Notes: generated from the sequence alone by a model not told the origin. 64,000 bases of DNA from Ruminococcus_C callidus (GCF_049562855.1 NZ_CP186925.1:3100001-3164000), one strand, 5' to 3'; positions 1-8,658 are shown, numbered from the stretch's first letter. Translations and numbers: made by a program.

Positions 1-18
1 AGCCTGTTCAGGCTCCTA

Positions 19-606
19 TCACTTCACAGACCCTTCCAGATAATACGTTGCTTCCATATCCGCCACGTTGACTGCCAGAGCCAGCGGAAACATTTCCAGT
101 GCTCTGCCCACGCTGTTCTTGTCCTCGTTGCCGGAAAAGCCCATGTGATAGCGAATGGCAAAAGCTTCGTCACGGGTCAGCCGCATAAAGCTTTGAATCA
201 TGTACACGGATTTTTCCCCGTGCCCATAGGGCAGGGTGTCCCGCACGGTATAGTAGGGCACCTTTTCCCACACGCCCTGTTCATTCTTGGCGTTGCGATA
301 GTCCACGGCATAAAAGCCAACCTTGCAGATGTCGTGGAGCAGTGCCGTCACGGCAATGGTTTCCGGTGTATAGTCCATGCCGTACAGTTCCTTGGTGCGG
401 GGACGATTCAGATAGTCTTTCAGGCACTCGTACACATTCAGACTGTGTTCCACCAGCCCGCCCTCATATGCCCCGTGAAATCGGGTGCTGGAGGGGGCAG
501 TAAAGAAATCGCTGGCATCAGAGTCCAGCCATTCCAGCAGCCGGTCTGCTCCCCGCCGCTGGATATTTTCCTGATAAACGGCAATAAATTCTTCTCGTTT
601 CGTCAC
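19..606 (-). CDS. HD-domain phosphohydrolase
   Basis: 195-residue soluble protein with a VEHS motif near residue 53 and LLHDICKVG near residue 90, the histidine and His-Asp metal ligands of the HD phosphohydrolase superfamily, followed by a YGHGEKS stretch that probably adds another ligand. The family hydrolyses phosphoester or nucleotide bonds; the substrate cannot be read from the sequence. The start is GTG at 606, about 7 nt after AAAGGCGGG, because no in-frame ATG sits near that ribosome binding site. It has its own promoter at 639-667 and is transcribed away from the methyltransferase gene. The class assignment is firm and the function is open. Confidence 0.8.
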   Translation of the reverse strand: MTKREEFIAVYQENIQRRGADRLLEWLDSDASDFFTAPSSTRFHGAYEGGLVEHSLNVYECLKDYLNRPRTKELYGMDYTPETIAVTALLHDICKVGFYAVDYRNAKNEQGVWEKVPYYTVRDTLPYGHGEKSVYMIQSFMRLTRDEAFAIRYHMGFSGNEDKNSVGRALEMFPLALAVNVADMEATYYLEGSVK

Positions 607-638
607 GGCATTTCCCGCCTTTCTATACTCTGTTGTAT

Positions 639-667
639 ATTATACCACACATTCAAGAAATTGGCAA
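639..667 (-). promoter_or_regulatory. Promoter of the HD hydrolase gene
   Basis: On the minus strand TTGCCA (667-662), a 17-bp spacer and a perfect TATAAT (644-639), 33 bp upstream of the GTG start. Confidence 0.7.
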
Positions 668-698
668 GCGTTCCGCGAAAAATCCCATGAGAATCCAT

Positions 699-747
699 TT
701 GCGTTTCCCGCCAAAATGTGCTATACTACTATAGTAAGTCTATACTA
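699..747 (+). promoter_or_regulatory. Promoter with repeated CTATACTA operator-like sites
   Basis: TTGCGT (699-704), a 17-bp spacer and TATACT (722-727). Three copies of CTATA(C/G)TA lie at 721-728, 729-736 and 740-747, over and just after the -10, and TACTATAGTA at 727-736 is a perfect 10-bp palindrome. Placement over the -10 and probable start site is what a repressor operator would look like; the repressor is unknown and not adjacent. Confidence 0.55.
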
Positions 748-766
748 ACTAAAAAGGAGCACCGCT

Positions 767-1573
767 ATGACAAATTCGAAAATCAAACCGGAACTGAACG
801 GCGTGGCAGAAACCATGCTACTGACTTTTTATGCAAGAGCCAAGTACTCGAAATCCCCGAAGCATGCCTTTTATGATGCCAAGGCGGTGGAGCTGGCGGA
901 ACGGCTGGACTACGATTTTTCCAAGGCTTCCAGGGACGTTGCCATGGGCAGCGGCACGATTGCCAGAACCATTGTATTTGACGAACTGGTGCAGACATTT
1001 TTGCAGAAGCACCCCGATGCAACGGTGGTAAACATTGCCTGTGGGCTGGACACCAGAGTGTACCGCATGGACACCGGAAAGTGCACATGGTACAACCTCG
1101 ACCTGCCGGAAACCATTCGTGTCCGCGACCAGATCTTTCAGGAACAGGGACGCATCTCCACGGTGGGCAAGTCCGTACTGGATCCCACGTGGCACGAGGA
1201 CATCACCCAACGCGGCACCATGCTGTTCGTCATTGAGGGGCTGTCCATGTACCTCCAGCCGGAAGAAGTGGCACAGATGCTCCGCATCATTCACGACAAC
1301 TTCGACAACGCCTATGTGATGATGGAAACCACCTCGCCGTTCTGGGTGCGGAAGCAGTCCATTGAAAAATCGGTACAGGACACCGGTGCAGTCTTTACAT
1401 GGGGTGTGAACCGGTTCTCTGAGATGCAGAACCTTGCCCAAGGATTCCACAGCGTGAAAGACGACAATATCCTCCGTGGCATGGCGAAGCTGTATCCCGC
1501 CTACCGGCTGATCTCATGGCTGCCGGTGGTGAAGAACATGGCAGAGAAAATTCTGATCTTTCAAAAGGATTAA
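767..1573 (+). CDS. Class I SAM-dependent methyltransferase, LCM family
   Basis: 268 residues. An N-terminal helical part is followed by the SAM-binding motif ACGLDTRVYR near residue 90 and the acidic WYNLDLPE near residue 110, the signature of the leucine carboxyl methyltransferase (PF04072) family, which in bacteria includes many O-methyltransferases of natural-product type. The substrate is unknown. The ATG is 8 nt after AAAAAGGAGC. It is monocistronic, with an operator-like promoter, suggesting inducible expression. Its TAA stop codon (1571-1573) is part of the 4-bp target duplication of the MITE that follows, so the element landed exactly at the end of this gene. Confidence 0.85.
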   Translation: MTNSKIKPELNGVAETMLLTFYARAKYSKSPKHAFYDAKAVELAERLDYDFSKASRDVAMGSGTIARTIVFDELVQTFLQKHPDATVVNIACGLDTRVYRMDTGKCTWYNLDLPETIRVRDQIFQEQGRISTVGKSVLDPTWHEDITQRGTMLFVIEGLSMYLQPEEVAQMLRIIHDNFDNAYVMMETTSPFWVRKQSIEKSVQDTGAVFTWGVNRFSEMQNLAQGFHSVKDDNILRGMAKLYPAYRLISWLPVVKNMAEKILIFQKD

Positions 1574-1574
1574 G

Positions 1575-1909
1575 GGCAATACCGCACAAAGATTGTGCGA
1601 CAGATGCGTCGTCAAATTTTTCGTCAGATGAAACAAAAAGCGGAGTGAATACTGGATGTATTCACGAGCATTTTTGTGAAATATGAGAGTCTGTTTCGTA
1701 TCTGACGTATGCAGATTGCGTCGTCAGATTTTTTGAGAGATGAAGGGAAAAACGGAGAAAATCCTTTGTGGATTTTCGAGTATTTTCCCGAAATATCTCG
1801 GAAAATATGCACGCAAGATGCGTGCGAGAAGATATGAAACAGGCTCTGAAGGGAAATTTGCAAGCAGATGGCGTGCAAAGTCGCCAGACGCTCTTTGTGC
1901 GGTATTGCC
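1575..1909. mobile_element. MITE copy 1, 335 bp, enlarged
   Basis: Perfect 17-bp terminal inverted repeats (GGCAATACCGCACAAAG at 1575-1591, its complement at 1893-1909) and a 4-bp target duplication TAAG (1571-1574 and 1910-1913). The outer parts match the 172-bp copies at 3964 and 21921, including the central hairpin GTGAATAC-tggat-GTATTCAC. About 163 bp of extra, partly similar sequence sits inside, as if one element had been inserted into or duplicated within another. It encodes no protein. Confidence 0.85.
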
Positions 1910-1921
1910 TAAGGAAACACT

Positions 1922-2213
1922 ATTTCCACACTTCTCCCGCGTTTTCCACAGCACTTTCAACAACTTGTGGAAAACAAAAACCGTGGTTTTTTGCGTATCC
2001 TTTCGAATTTATGACAAACATTGCACAATTTACGGGGATCCGGCACCAACACCCTGTGCAAAACTCGCCAGATCGTAACCGGTTTGTAACTGGTTTTCCC
2101 CTGTGTTGTGGAAAACTGTGTTGAAAAGTTGGGGAAATACCGGTGAAAGATCCTGTCGATTCTGTAAAATTCGCGGAATTTCGCAGATTTTACAGCCGTG
2201 GAAATGTGGAAAG
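1922..2213. other. Cluster of DnaA-box-like sequences in a 410-bp non-coding gap
   Basis: TTTTCCACA, which fits the relaxed DnaA box TTWTNCACA, occurs at 1942-1950 (+), 1966-1974 (-) and 2107-2115 (-); near matches occur at 1922-1930 and 2205-2213. A perfect 9-bp inverted repeat CTGTAAAAT/ATTTTACAG spans 2162-2195, and TTCGCGGAAT occurs twice (about 2170 and 2219). No gene is visible between 1914 and 2323. Whether DnaA binds here cannot be told from sequence; dnaA and its usual neighbours are not in the window. Confidence 0.4.
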
Positions 2214-2323
2214 AGAATATTTCGCGGAATGTGGGAAATCCTAATTCTGCGAGGCATTGAAGCACATTCCTGCAAAATGGAATGCATTTCTTCTTCGCGA
2301 CTTTCAAAAACGAGGTGAGATCC

Positions 2324-2641
2324 ATGAAAAACTATCGATTTCTGGCACTGCCTATGGCAATGCTCCTGATCGGCAGTGCATTCACCGGCTGCGGCAGTAA
2401 GAATGACAGCTCCGCCGGTGATTCCACAAGCACTTCTGCCACAGATACCAGCCGCGAAGACGGCGGCGTGATGAGCGATGTAGAGGACGGCGTGCGGGAT
2501 ATTGTCACCGATGCAGGCGATGCGGTACGTGATGCCGGCGATGCAGCGGGCGACGCCGTCAAAGATGCAGGGGACGCTGCCGGCGATCTGATGAACGACG
2601 ACGATTCCAAGACAGATTCCACGGACGACAGCAGCCGCTAA
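2324..2641 (+). CDS. Small Ala/Asp-rich lipoprotein
   Basis: 105 residues: a lipoprotein signal peptide ending in the lipobox-like SAFTGC (Cys about residue 22), a Ser/Thr-rich linker, then degenerate repeats of an 11-residue type (DAGDAVRDAGD) forming an amphipathic acidic helix, and a Ser/Asp-rich tail. It is predicted to be tethered to the outer face of the membrane. ATG 2324 follows GAGGTGAGATCC; an upstream in-frame ATG at 2282 has no ribosome binding site and would spoil the signal peptide. The repeat resembles YtxH/CsbD-like low-complexity stress proteins only in composition. Function unknown. Confidence 0.75.
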   Translation: MKNYRFLALPMAMLLIGSAFTGCGSKNDSSAGDSTSTSATDTSREDGGVMSDVEDGVRDIVTDAGDAVRDAGDAAGDAVKDAGDAAGDLMNDDDSKTDSTDDSSR

Positions 2642-2673
2642 CCCAGAGCGTGTGCACATGCTCCGGACAAAAC

Positions 2674-2716
2674 AAGAGCCTCATTTCTGCAAAAGCTGCG
2701 GAAATGAGGCTCTTTT
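2674..2716. terminator. Bidirectional terminator between lipoprotein and dnaJ
   Basis: Stem AAGAGCCTCATTTC/GAAATGAGGCTCTT with T-rich tails on both sides; it serves the convergent lipoprotein (+) and dnaJ (-) transcripts. Confidence 0.85.
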
Positions 2717-2743
2717 CATGCATTTTCAGGGAATGCTCTGCAA

Positions 2744-3907
2744 TTACTGCTGTTCAAAGCGACGCTTCAGCTTTTCAAAGAAACTCTGCCGCTTCGCCTG
2801 ATTTTTTTCTTCCAGACTGTCGTCGAACTTTTGCAGCAGTTCCTTCTGCTGGCGTGTCAGCTTTCTCGGCACTTCTACCACTACGGTGACATACTGGTCA
2901 CCATAGGATTCTCTGCCCAGATACTTGACACCCTCGCCGCGTAGACGGAACTTGGTGCCGCTCTGTGTACCCTCCGGAATGTCATATTCCACCTTGCCCT
3001 TAATGGTAGGCACAGTCACCTTATCGCCCAGCACTGCCTGTGCGTAAGTGATCGGGATCTCACAGTAGATGTCCACGCCTCTGCGGGTAAACAGATCGTG
3101 CGGACGTACATTTACGGAAACATTCAGGTCGCCGCTGGGACCGCCGTTCAGTCCGGCATCACCCTGTCCGCCGACACGCAGCACCTGTCCGTTATCGATA
3201 CCAGCCGGAATCTTCAGTTCAATATCGCTGGTAGTCCGGCAGCGTCCGCTGCCGCGGCACTTGCTGCACGGATTGGTGACGATCTTGCCCTTACCGCCGC
3301 AGCGGGAGCAAACTCTTGTGGAAGATACCGTGCCGAACGGTGTCCGCTGGTTGACCTGCACGGAACCACGGCCGTGGCACTCGGTACAAGTGCTGGTTGT
3401 GGTATTGGCATCTGCACCAGTACCGTTACACTGGTCGCACTTCACCATGTGAGTGATCCGCATCTTCTTCTTGACACCCTTGCAGGCTTCCATGAAGTCG
3501 ATCGTCACGTTGCTGTTTACATCGCCGCCACGCCGCGGTGCATTGGCACTGGACGCAGTGCTTCTGGAACCGCCGCCGAAGCCGCCGAAGAAACTTTCGA
3601 AAATGTCGCTGACATCACTGAAACCGCCAAATCCACCGAAGCCGCCGGCTCCTGCACCGGCTCCGCCGCCGTAATTCGGGTCTACGCCGGCATGACCGAA
3701 CTGGTCGTACCGTGCACGTTTCTGGGAGTCAGACAGCACTTCGTACGCTTCGTTGACTTCCTTGAATTTTTCTGCTGCTTCTTTATCGTCCGGATGCAGG
3801 TCAGGGTGATATTTCCGTGCCATGGTCTTGAACGCTTTTTTGATCTCGTCCTCGGAAGCACCCTTTTGCAGCCCCAGCACCTCGTAATAATCCCGTTTTT
3901 CTGCCAT
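2744..3907 (-). CDS. dnaJ: Chaperone protein DnaJ (Hsp40)
   Basis: 387 residues, full length for DnaJ. J domain at 1-70 with the HPD tripeptide at 34-36 that stimulates DnaK ATPase; a Gly/Phe-rich linker at about 75-125; a zinc-binding domain with four CxxCxGxG repeats at about 157-164, 174-181, 200-207 and 214-221; then the C-terminal substrate-binding domains. It delivers unfolded clients to DnaK in the cytoplasm. The start at 3907 follows AAAGGAG at good spacing; the frame is open further upstream but has no ribosome binding site there. Last gene of the hrcA operon; the 375-bp gap from dnaK holds a MITE. Confidence 0.97.
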   Translation of the reverse strand: MAEKRDYYEVLGLQKGASEDEIKKAFKTMARKYHPDLHPDDKEAAEKFKEVNEAYEVLSDSQKRARYDQFGHAGVDPNYGGGAGAGAGGFGGFGGFSDVSDIFESFFGGFGGGSRSTASSANAPRRGGDVNSNVTIDFMEACKGVKKKMRITHMVKCDQCNGTGADANTTTSTCTECHGRGSVQVNQRTPFGTVSSTRVCSRCGGKGKIVTNPCSKCRGSGRCRTTSDIELKIPAGIDNGQVLRVGGQGDAGLNGGPSGDLNVSVNVRPHDLFTRRGVDIYCEIPITYAQAVLGDKVTVPTIKGKVEYDIPEGTQSGTKFRLRGEGVKYLGRESYGDQYVTVVVEVPRKLTRQQKELLQKFDDSLEEKNQAKRQSFFEKLKRRFEQQ

Positions 3908-3963
3908 GTCTGCTGGCTCCTTTCCCTTGAACAGACCCGATCGGAATCCGGCTGTTCCTCTAT

Positions 3964-4135
3964 GGCAATACCGCACAAAGATTGTGCGACAGATGCGTCG
4001 TCAAATTTCTCGTCAGATGAAACAAAAAGCGGAGTGAATACTGGATGTATTCACGAGCATTTTTGTGAAATATGACGGGAAATTTGCAAGCAGATGGCGT
4101 GCAAAGTCGCCAGACGCTCTTTGTGCGGTATTGCC
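3964..4135. mobile_element. MITE copy 2, 172 bp, between dnaK and dnaJ
   Basis: Perfect 17-bp terminal inverted repeats and a 4-bp target duplication CTAT (3960-3963 and 4136-4139). The interior contains the hairpin GTGAATAC-tggat-GTATTCAC. It sits in the dnaK-dnaJ intergenic region, so it must be read through for operon transcription or it separates dnaJ expression from dnaK. The rest of the gap (4140-4282) shows no gene or clear promoter. Confidence 0.9.
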
Positions 4136-4282
4136 CTATTATGTTACGCTGTGTCCGCTTGCAGCGGCACACCGTGCGGGGAGTCCCCATATACGACGAT
4201 GTCGGGACAAGCCGAAACCTGCCCCGTCACCGCCGTTCTATTCACAGCGGCACGTCATATTTCATGCCGCTGCGTTTCATTC

Positions 4283-6151
4283 TTAAACTTCCTTGAAGTC
4301 TGCGTCAACAACGCCGTCATCACCGGAACCGCCGTTCGGGTTGCCGCCCATATTCGGGTCAGCACTGTTAAAGCCTGCGGAACCGCCCATGTTCGGATCA
4401 GCACCCGGCTGACCGCCGTTCTGCTTGTATACCTTGGAGGACAGTGCGTAGAATGCCTGCTGCAGGTCGTCGGACTTTGCCTTGATCGCTGCGGCATCAT
4501 TTCCGCCCAGTGCACTTCTCAGGTCTGCGATCTTGCTTTCGATTGCGGACTTTTCGTCTGCCGGAACCTTGTCGCCGAATTCCTTCAGAGCGTTCTCGCA
4601 CTGGAAGCACAGGCTCTCTGCGTTGTTCTTGGTATCTACTTCTTCACGACGCTTCTTGTCGTCTTCTGCATACTGCTCTGCTTCCTTGACAGCCTTGTCG
4701 ATGTCCTCCTTGGACATGTTGGTGGAAGCAGTGATCTTGATGTCCTGTTCCTTGCCGGTGCCCAGATCCTTTGCAGTCACGTGTACGATACCGTTCTGGT
4801 CGATGTCGAATGTTACTTCGATCTGCGGTACCCCTCTCGGAGCCGGTGCAATGCCGTCCAGACGGAAGGTGCCCAGCTGCTTGTTGTCCTTTGCGAACTC
4901 ACGTTCACCCTGCAGGACAACAATATCTACTGCGGACTGGTTGTCTGCCGCAGTGGAGAAGATCTGGCTCTTCTTGGTCGGAATGGTGGTGTTTCTCTCA
5001 ATGATCTTGGTGCAGACACCGCCCATGGTTTCCAGACCCAAAGACAACGGTGTAACGTCCAGCAGCAGCAGACCGTCCTTGACATCGCCGCCGAGGACAC
5101 CGCCCTGATATGCAGCACCCAGAGCAACGCATTCGTCCGGATTGATGCCCTTGAACGGTTCCTTGCCCAGCTTCTGGCGAACAGCTTCCTGTACTGCCGG
5201 AATTCTGGAAGAACCGCCGACCATCAGGATCTTGTTCAGGTCAGACGGGGACAGACCGCTGTCAGACAGAGCCTGCTGTACCGGTCCCATGGTAGCGTCT
5301 ACCAAGTCCTTGGTCAGTTCGTTGAACTTTGCAACTGTCAGGTTCATATCCAGGTGCTTTGCACCGGTTGCATCAGCGGTGATGAACGGAATGTTGATGT
5401 TGGTGGTGGTGGTGGAGGACAGCTCGATCTTTGCCTTTTCTGCGGCATCTTTCAGACGCTGTACTGCCATCTTATCGTTGGAGAGGTCAATGCCCTCAGT
5501 CTTCTTGAATTCTTCTACCATCCAGTTGATGATTCTCTGGTCGAAGTCGTCGCCGCCCAGACGGTTGTTACCTGCGGTAGCCAGAACCTGCTGTACGCCG
5601 TCGCCCATTTCGATAATGGAAACATCGAATGTACCGCCGCCGAGGTCGTATACCATAACTCTCTGGTCGTCTTCCTTATCGATACCATAAGAAAGTGCAG
5701 CAGCAGTCGGCTCGTTGATGATACGCTTTACAGTCAGACCTGCGATCTGTCCGGCGTCCTTGGTTGCCTGACGCTGAGAGTCGGTGAAGTATGCCGGAAC
5801 AGTGATAACTGCTTCGGTTACCGGCTGACCCAGATATGCTTCTGCATCGGTCTTCAGCTTCTGGAGGATCATTGCGGAAATTTCCTGCGGGGTGTACTTC
5901 TTGCCGTCAATGTCAACCTTGTAGTCAGAACCCATGTGACGCTTGATGGAGGAAATGGTACGCTCCGGATTTGCAATTGCCTGACGCTTTGCGGTCTGAC
6001 CTACCAGACGCTCACCATTCTTGGAGAAGCCGACAACAGACGGCGTAGTTCTCGCACCTTCTGCGTTGGGGATTACGACTGCATTACCGCCTTCCATAAC
6101 GGCAACACAGGAGTTTGTTGTACCCAAGTCAATACCAATAATCTTTCCCAT
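4283..6151 (-). CDS. dnaK: Chaperone protein DnaK (Hsp70)
   Basis: 622 residues. Starts with the Hsp70 phosphate-binding signature IGIDLGTTNSCVAV; the second signature (DLGGGTFDVSI) is near residue 170 and the third (MVGGSSRIPAVQ) near residue 315. Substrate-binding domain from about 370, helical lid, a Gly/Asn-rich flexible tail and a final GVVDADFKEV, close to the usual acidic end. ATP-driven chaperone working with DnaJ and GrpE. ATG 6151 follows AAAGGAAG. Third core gene of the CIRCE-controlled operon. Confidence 0.98.
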   Translation of the reverse strand: MGKIIGIDLGTTNSCVAVMEGGNAVVIPNAEGARTTPSVVGFSKNGERLVGQTAKRQAIANPERTISSIKRHMGSDYKVDIDGKKYTPQEISAMILQKLKTDAEAYLGQPVTEAVITVPAYFTDSQRQATKDAGQIAGLTVKRIINEPTAAALSYGIDKEDDQRVMVYDLGGGTFDVSIIEMGDGVQQVLATAGNNRLGGDDFDQRIINWMVEEFKKTEGIDLSNDKMAVQRLKDAAEKAKIELSSTTTTNINIPFITADATGAKHLDMNLTVAKFNELTKDLVDATMGPVQQALSDSGLSPSDLNKILMVGGSSRIPAVQEAVRQKLGKEPFKGINPDECVALGAAYQGGVLGGDVKDGLLLLDVTPLSLGLETMGGVCTKIIERNTTIPTKKSQIFSTAADNQSAVDIVVLQGEREFAKDNKQLGTFRLDGIAPAPRGVPQIEVTFDIDQNGIVHVTAKDLGTGKEQDIKITASTNMSKEDIDKAVKEAEQYAEDDKKRREEVDTKNNAESLCFQCENALKEFGDKVPADEKSAIESKIADLRSALGGNDAAAIKAKSDDLQQAFYALSSKVYKQNGGQPGADPNMGGSAGFNSADPNMGGNPNGGSGDDGVVDADFKEV

Positions 6152-6255
6152 AGTAAATTCTTCCTTTCTGTATCTCCGTTTCCCCTGCGGAAAAACGGGC
6201 AGATTTTCTCATTGAATAAATATATTTAAACTACCCTTGCGGATAGAAGTTTGCT

Positions 6256-6873
6256 TTACAGCCAGAACTCACTGCGGAGTGCGGTGAGTTCGTCTGCCGA
6301 AGCCGGCGTCTGATCTGCATGCTCCAGTGTGACAATATAATTGGCACCCATGTCACCGGTGATGCCATACAGGGCATATTCGCCGCTGTCGTTCCACCGG
6401 CACAGGCAGCAACCTGCATCGACCAGTGTCGCTGTGACATCTGTCAGATCTGCCATGGAATCCACAATTTCCTGTGCATTCTGAAACAGCGGCTCCATGC
6501 TGATCAGGAGGTTTACCGTTTCCTGCGTTTCGGCGTTGTACAGCTGGTACTGATAACCGTCCGCTTTCAGCTGAATCGCTTTCCACGTCCACGCTGCCAA
6601 CACGCTTTCCGACGGCGTGTACAGTGTCTTTTCCGGATGCTGCTCTGCCATTGCCGCAGCAAACGCGGCGTAATCGTCAAAGCTCTGCCCAGCTGCCTCC
6701 GTGGCTTCTATCGCTTCGGTTGCTGCTTCCGTTACCGGCTCCGCAACGGTTTCCAGTGCCGGTGCAGTACCGGTGCCGGCAGGCTGTTCCAGTTCCTTGG
6801 AATCACACCCTGTCAGCCACGCCACTGTCAGCAGCATCGCCGCCGTCATGAGGGACGCTGTGTGTTTCTTCAC
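6256..6873 (-). CDS. Lipoprotein within the heat-shock operon
   Basis: 205 residues. Signal peptide with Cys at about residue 23 (WLTGC), an Ala/Thr/Glu-rich linker to about 65, then a folded domain with FAAAMAEQHP, LYTP, a WTW and a YALYGITGD motif. The same domain pattern (F.AAMAE..P...L.TP...L..W, then Y.LYGI..D) occurs in the lipoprotein at 10894-11493, so the two are paralogues. It lies between grpE (15 bp upstream) and dnaK (104 bp downstream) on the same strand, so it should be induced with the chaperones. No characterised homologue recognised. A lipoprotein in this position is not standard for the hrcA operon. Confidence 0.8.
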   Translation of the reverse strand: MKKHTASLMTAAMLLTVAWLTGCDSKELEQPAGTGTAPALETVAEPVTEAATEAIEATEAAGQSFDDYAAFAAAMAEQHPEKTLYTPSESVLAAWTWKAIQLKADGYQYQLYNAETQETVNLLISMEPLFQNAQEIVDSMADLTDVTATLVDAGCCLCRWNDSGEYALYGITGDMGANYIVTLEHADQTPASADELTALRSEFWL

Positions 6874-6888
6874 GCTGCTGCCTCCTGC

Positions 6889-7494
6889 CTACACAGAAAC
6901 GGCAACCATTGCCGGACGGATCAGCCGATCCCCCAGCAGGTATCCTTTCTGGAACACCTCGCAGACCTTGTCGCTTTCGTAGTCGCTGTCGTCCACCTGC
7001 TTGATCGCATTGTGAAGGTTCGGGTCAAAGGTTTCACCCAGTGCGGCAACTTCTGTCACGCCCAGCTTTTCGAATGCTTTCTGAATCTGTGTGAATGTCA
7101 GTTTCACGCCCTTTTTATAGTTCTCATCGGCACAAGGTGCTTCCAGAGCCCGTTCGAACGTATCCATGACATTCAGCAGTTCCTTTACACAGTCCACCTT
7201 GGCATCACCGTAGATCTTCTTTTTCTCCTCGGTGGTGCGGTTGCGGTAGTTCTGATACTCTGCCATCAGCCGCAGGTGCTGGTCTTTTTGTTCCGCCAGT
7301 TCTGCTTCTTTCTGTGCCAGTGCATCTTTCAGGTCTTTTTTCTTCTTCTTTTTGTCGTCCTTGCCGTCCGCAGCTTTGGTTTCCCCGGCTTTGGCTTCCG
7401 GTGCAGCAGCTTCTTCCGGTGCGTTCTCTGTCTTTGCATCTTCCGGCTGCTGTGCTTCGGTTTCCGGCTTCTTGGTTTCCTTTTCGTCTGCCAT
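6889..7494 (-). CDS. grpE: Nucleotide exchange factor GrpE
   Basis: 201 residues. Long Lys/Glu/Ala-rich N-terminal region (to about 65), a coiled coil (LKDALAQKEAELAEQKDQ), the conserved AEYQNYRNRT, then the C-terminal beta domain ending KGYLLGDRLIRPAMVAVS. It releases ADP from DnaK as a dimer. ATG 7494 lies 10 nt after AAAGGAC; a GTG three codons upstream is possible. It follows hrcA by 16 bp. Confidence 0.96.
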   Translation of the reverse strand: MADEKETKKPETEAQQPEDAKTENAPEEAAAPEAKAGETKAADGKDDKKKKKKDLKDALAQKEAELAEQKDQHLRLMAEYQNYRNRTTEEKKKIYGDAKVDCVKELLNVMDTFERALEAPCADENYKKGVKLTFTQIQKAFEKLGVTEVAALGETFDPNLHNAIKQVDDSDYESDKVCEVFQKGYLLGDRLIRPAMVAVSV

Positions 7495-7510
7495 TGCTAA
7501 CACGTCCTTT

Positions 7511-8590
7511 CTATTGTTCCGGCTTGGGATCCTTTGGCGGCTCCGTCTGCCCGATACATTCCAGTTCCGGCGGCGGCGTATCGTCGTCGTCCGAAATCAG
7601 GTGTGAGATTTTTTCGGTAAAATATTCTATATAAGGTATCACTTTGGCGTAATTCAGCCGCATCGGTCCGATGACACCCAGCGAACCGGCGGTGTGATCG
7701 CCTTTCTGATACTTGGAAACGATCATACTGGAGTTGCCGATGACGAAATCATTGCCTTCCTCACCGAACATGACCTTGATGCCCTGAAACGAATCATCCA
7801 GCAGTCCGGATAATTCCTGTTTGTGCATCATGAACTTGGCGACTTCCGCCTTGTCCAGATCGTCACAGGAGAACAGGTTCTGCTCACCGGTCATATACAA
7901 CTCATTCTGCTGCAAATCCTTGGACATTTCGCAAATGCCCTGCACCAGCGGACTTAACGTCATCATGTAAGTGCCCATGGCGGTAATCATCTGTTCCAGC
8001 TTTTCTTCCGACAAGTCGGAAACCGAAACGCCCTCCAGATTTTCCTCCATGAAGTGCTTGAAAAAGTCCATGTGTTCATGGGTGAGGTCAAACTGTAACC
8101 GGCAGGCACGATTCTTGATCTTGCCGTCCGATGTGATCAGCAGCACCACATACATGCGTTTCCCTGTAGGGATCACGTCAACTTTCGAGATCACCGAATA
8201 TTTCGGTGCGAAGTTGGAAACCACGGTGGCACACTTGGTGATCTGGGAAAGTGCCGTGGTGGCACTTTGCAGGATCAGGTCTTCTGTCAGCTGACTCTCA
8301 TCGCCCAGCATCTCGTCCAGCCGGTCCCGTTCCTCTTGGGGGAGCGTTCCCTCGGCACTGATCTCCTCGATGTACATGCGGTACCCATTAAAGGTAGGCA
8401 CACGCCCCGCAGAGGTGTGCGGCTGTTCCAGATACCCCAGTTCTTCCAATACCGCCATGTCGTTCCGGACAGTTGCCGCAGACACATGAATGTCCGGTAA
8501 CTGCGAGATCGTTTTCGACCCCACGGGCTCACCGGTCCGAATATACAGATCGACTACCGCCGATAGAATTCTTCGTTTTCGTGCATCCAC
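7511..8590 (-). CDS. hrcA: Heat-inducible transcription repressor HrcA
   Basis: 359 residues. N-terminal winged helix with the typical RKRRILSAVVDLYIRTGEPV and SKTIS, then YLEQPHTSAGRVPT, the HrcA signature, and the GAF-like dimerisation domain. It binds CIRCE and represses this operon until heat stress. The start chosen is GTG 8590, 9 nt after GAAAGG, which gives the usual HrcA N terminus. The frame extends to an ATG at 8638, but that lies inside the CIRCE operator and probably at or before the transcript start, so it is rejected. Confidence 0.95.
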   Translation of the reverse strand: MDARKRRILSAVVDLYIRTGEPVGSKTISQLPDIHVSAATVRNDMAVLEELGYLEQPHTSAGRVPTFNGYRMYIEEISAEGTLPQEERDRLDEMLGDESQLTEDLILQSATTALSQITKCATVVSNFAPKYSVISKVDVIPTGKRMYVVLLITSDGKIKNRACRLQFDLTHEHMDFFKHFMEENLEGVSVSDLSEEKLEQMITAMGTYMMTLSPLVQGICEMSKDLQQNELYMTGEQNLFSCDDLDKAEVAKFMMHKQELSGLLDDSFQGIKVMFGEEGNDFVIGNSSMIVSKYQKGDHTAGSLGVIGPMRLNYAKVIPYIEYFTEKISHLISDDDDTPPPELECIGQTEPPKDPKPEQ

Positions 8591-8627
8591 AATAACCATC
8601 CTTTCTGGCAGATTCACTTTTAAAGTG

Positions 8628-8654
8628 TTAGCACTCATTCTCTCTGAGTGCTAA
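8628..8654. promoter_or_regulatory. CIRCE operator (HrcA binding site)
   Basis: TTAGCACTC-N9-GAGTGCTAA, a perfect match to the CIRCE consensus, placed just downstream of the -10 of the hrcA promoter. Confidence 0.97.
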
Positions 8655-8658
8655 TATA

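Noticed and set aside
2030..2659. 209-codon minus-strand frame across the DnaA-box cluster and lipoprotein
   Set aside because: It runs antisense through a well-supported lipoprotein gene and non-coding motifs; no start signals.
8591..8638. Extended HrcA start at ATG 8638
   Set aside because: The codon lies within the CIRCE operator, and the added residues are absent from typical HrcA; GTG 8590 has a proper ribosome binding site.
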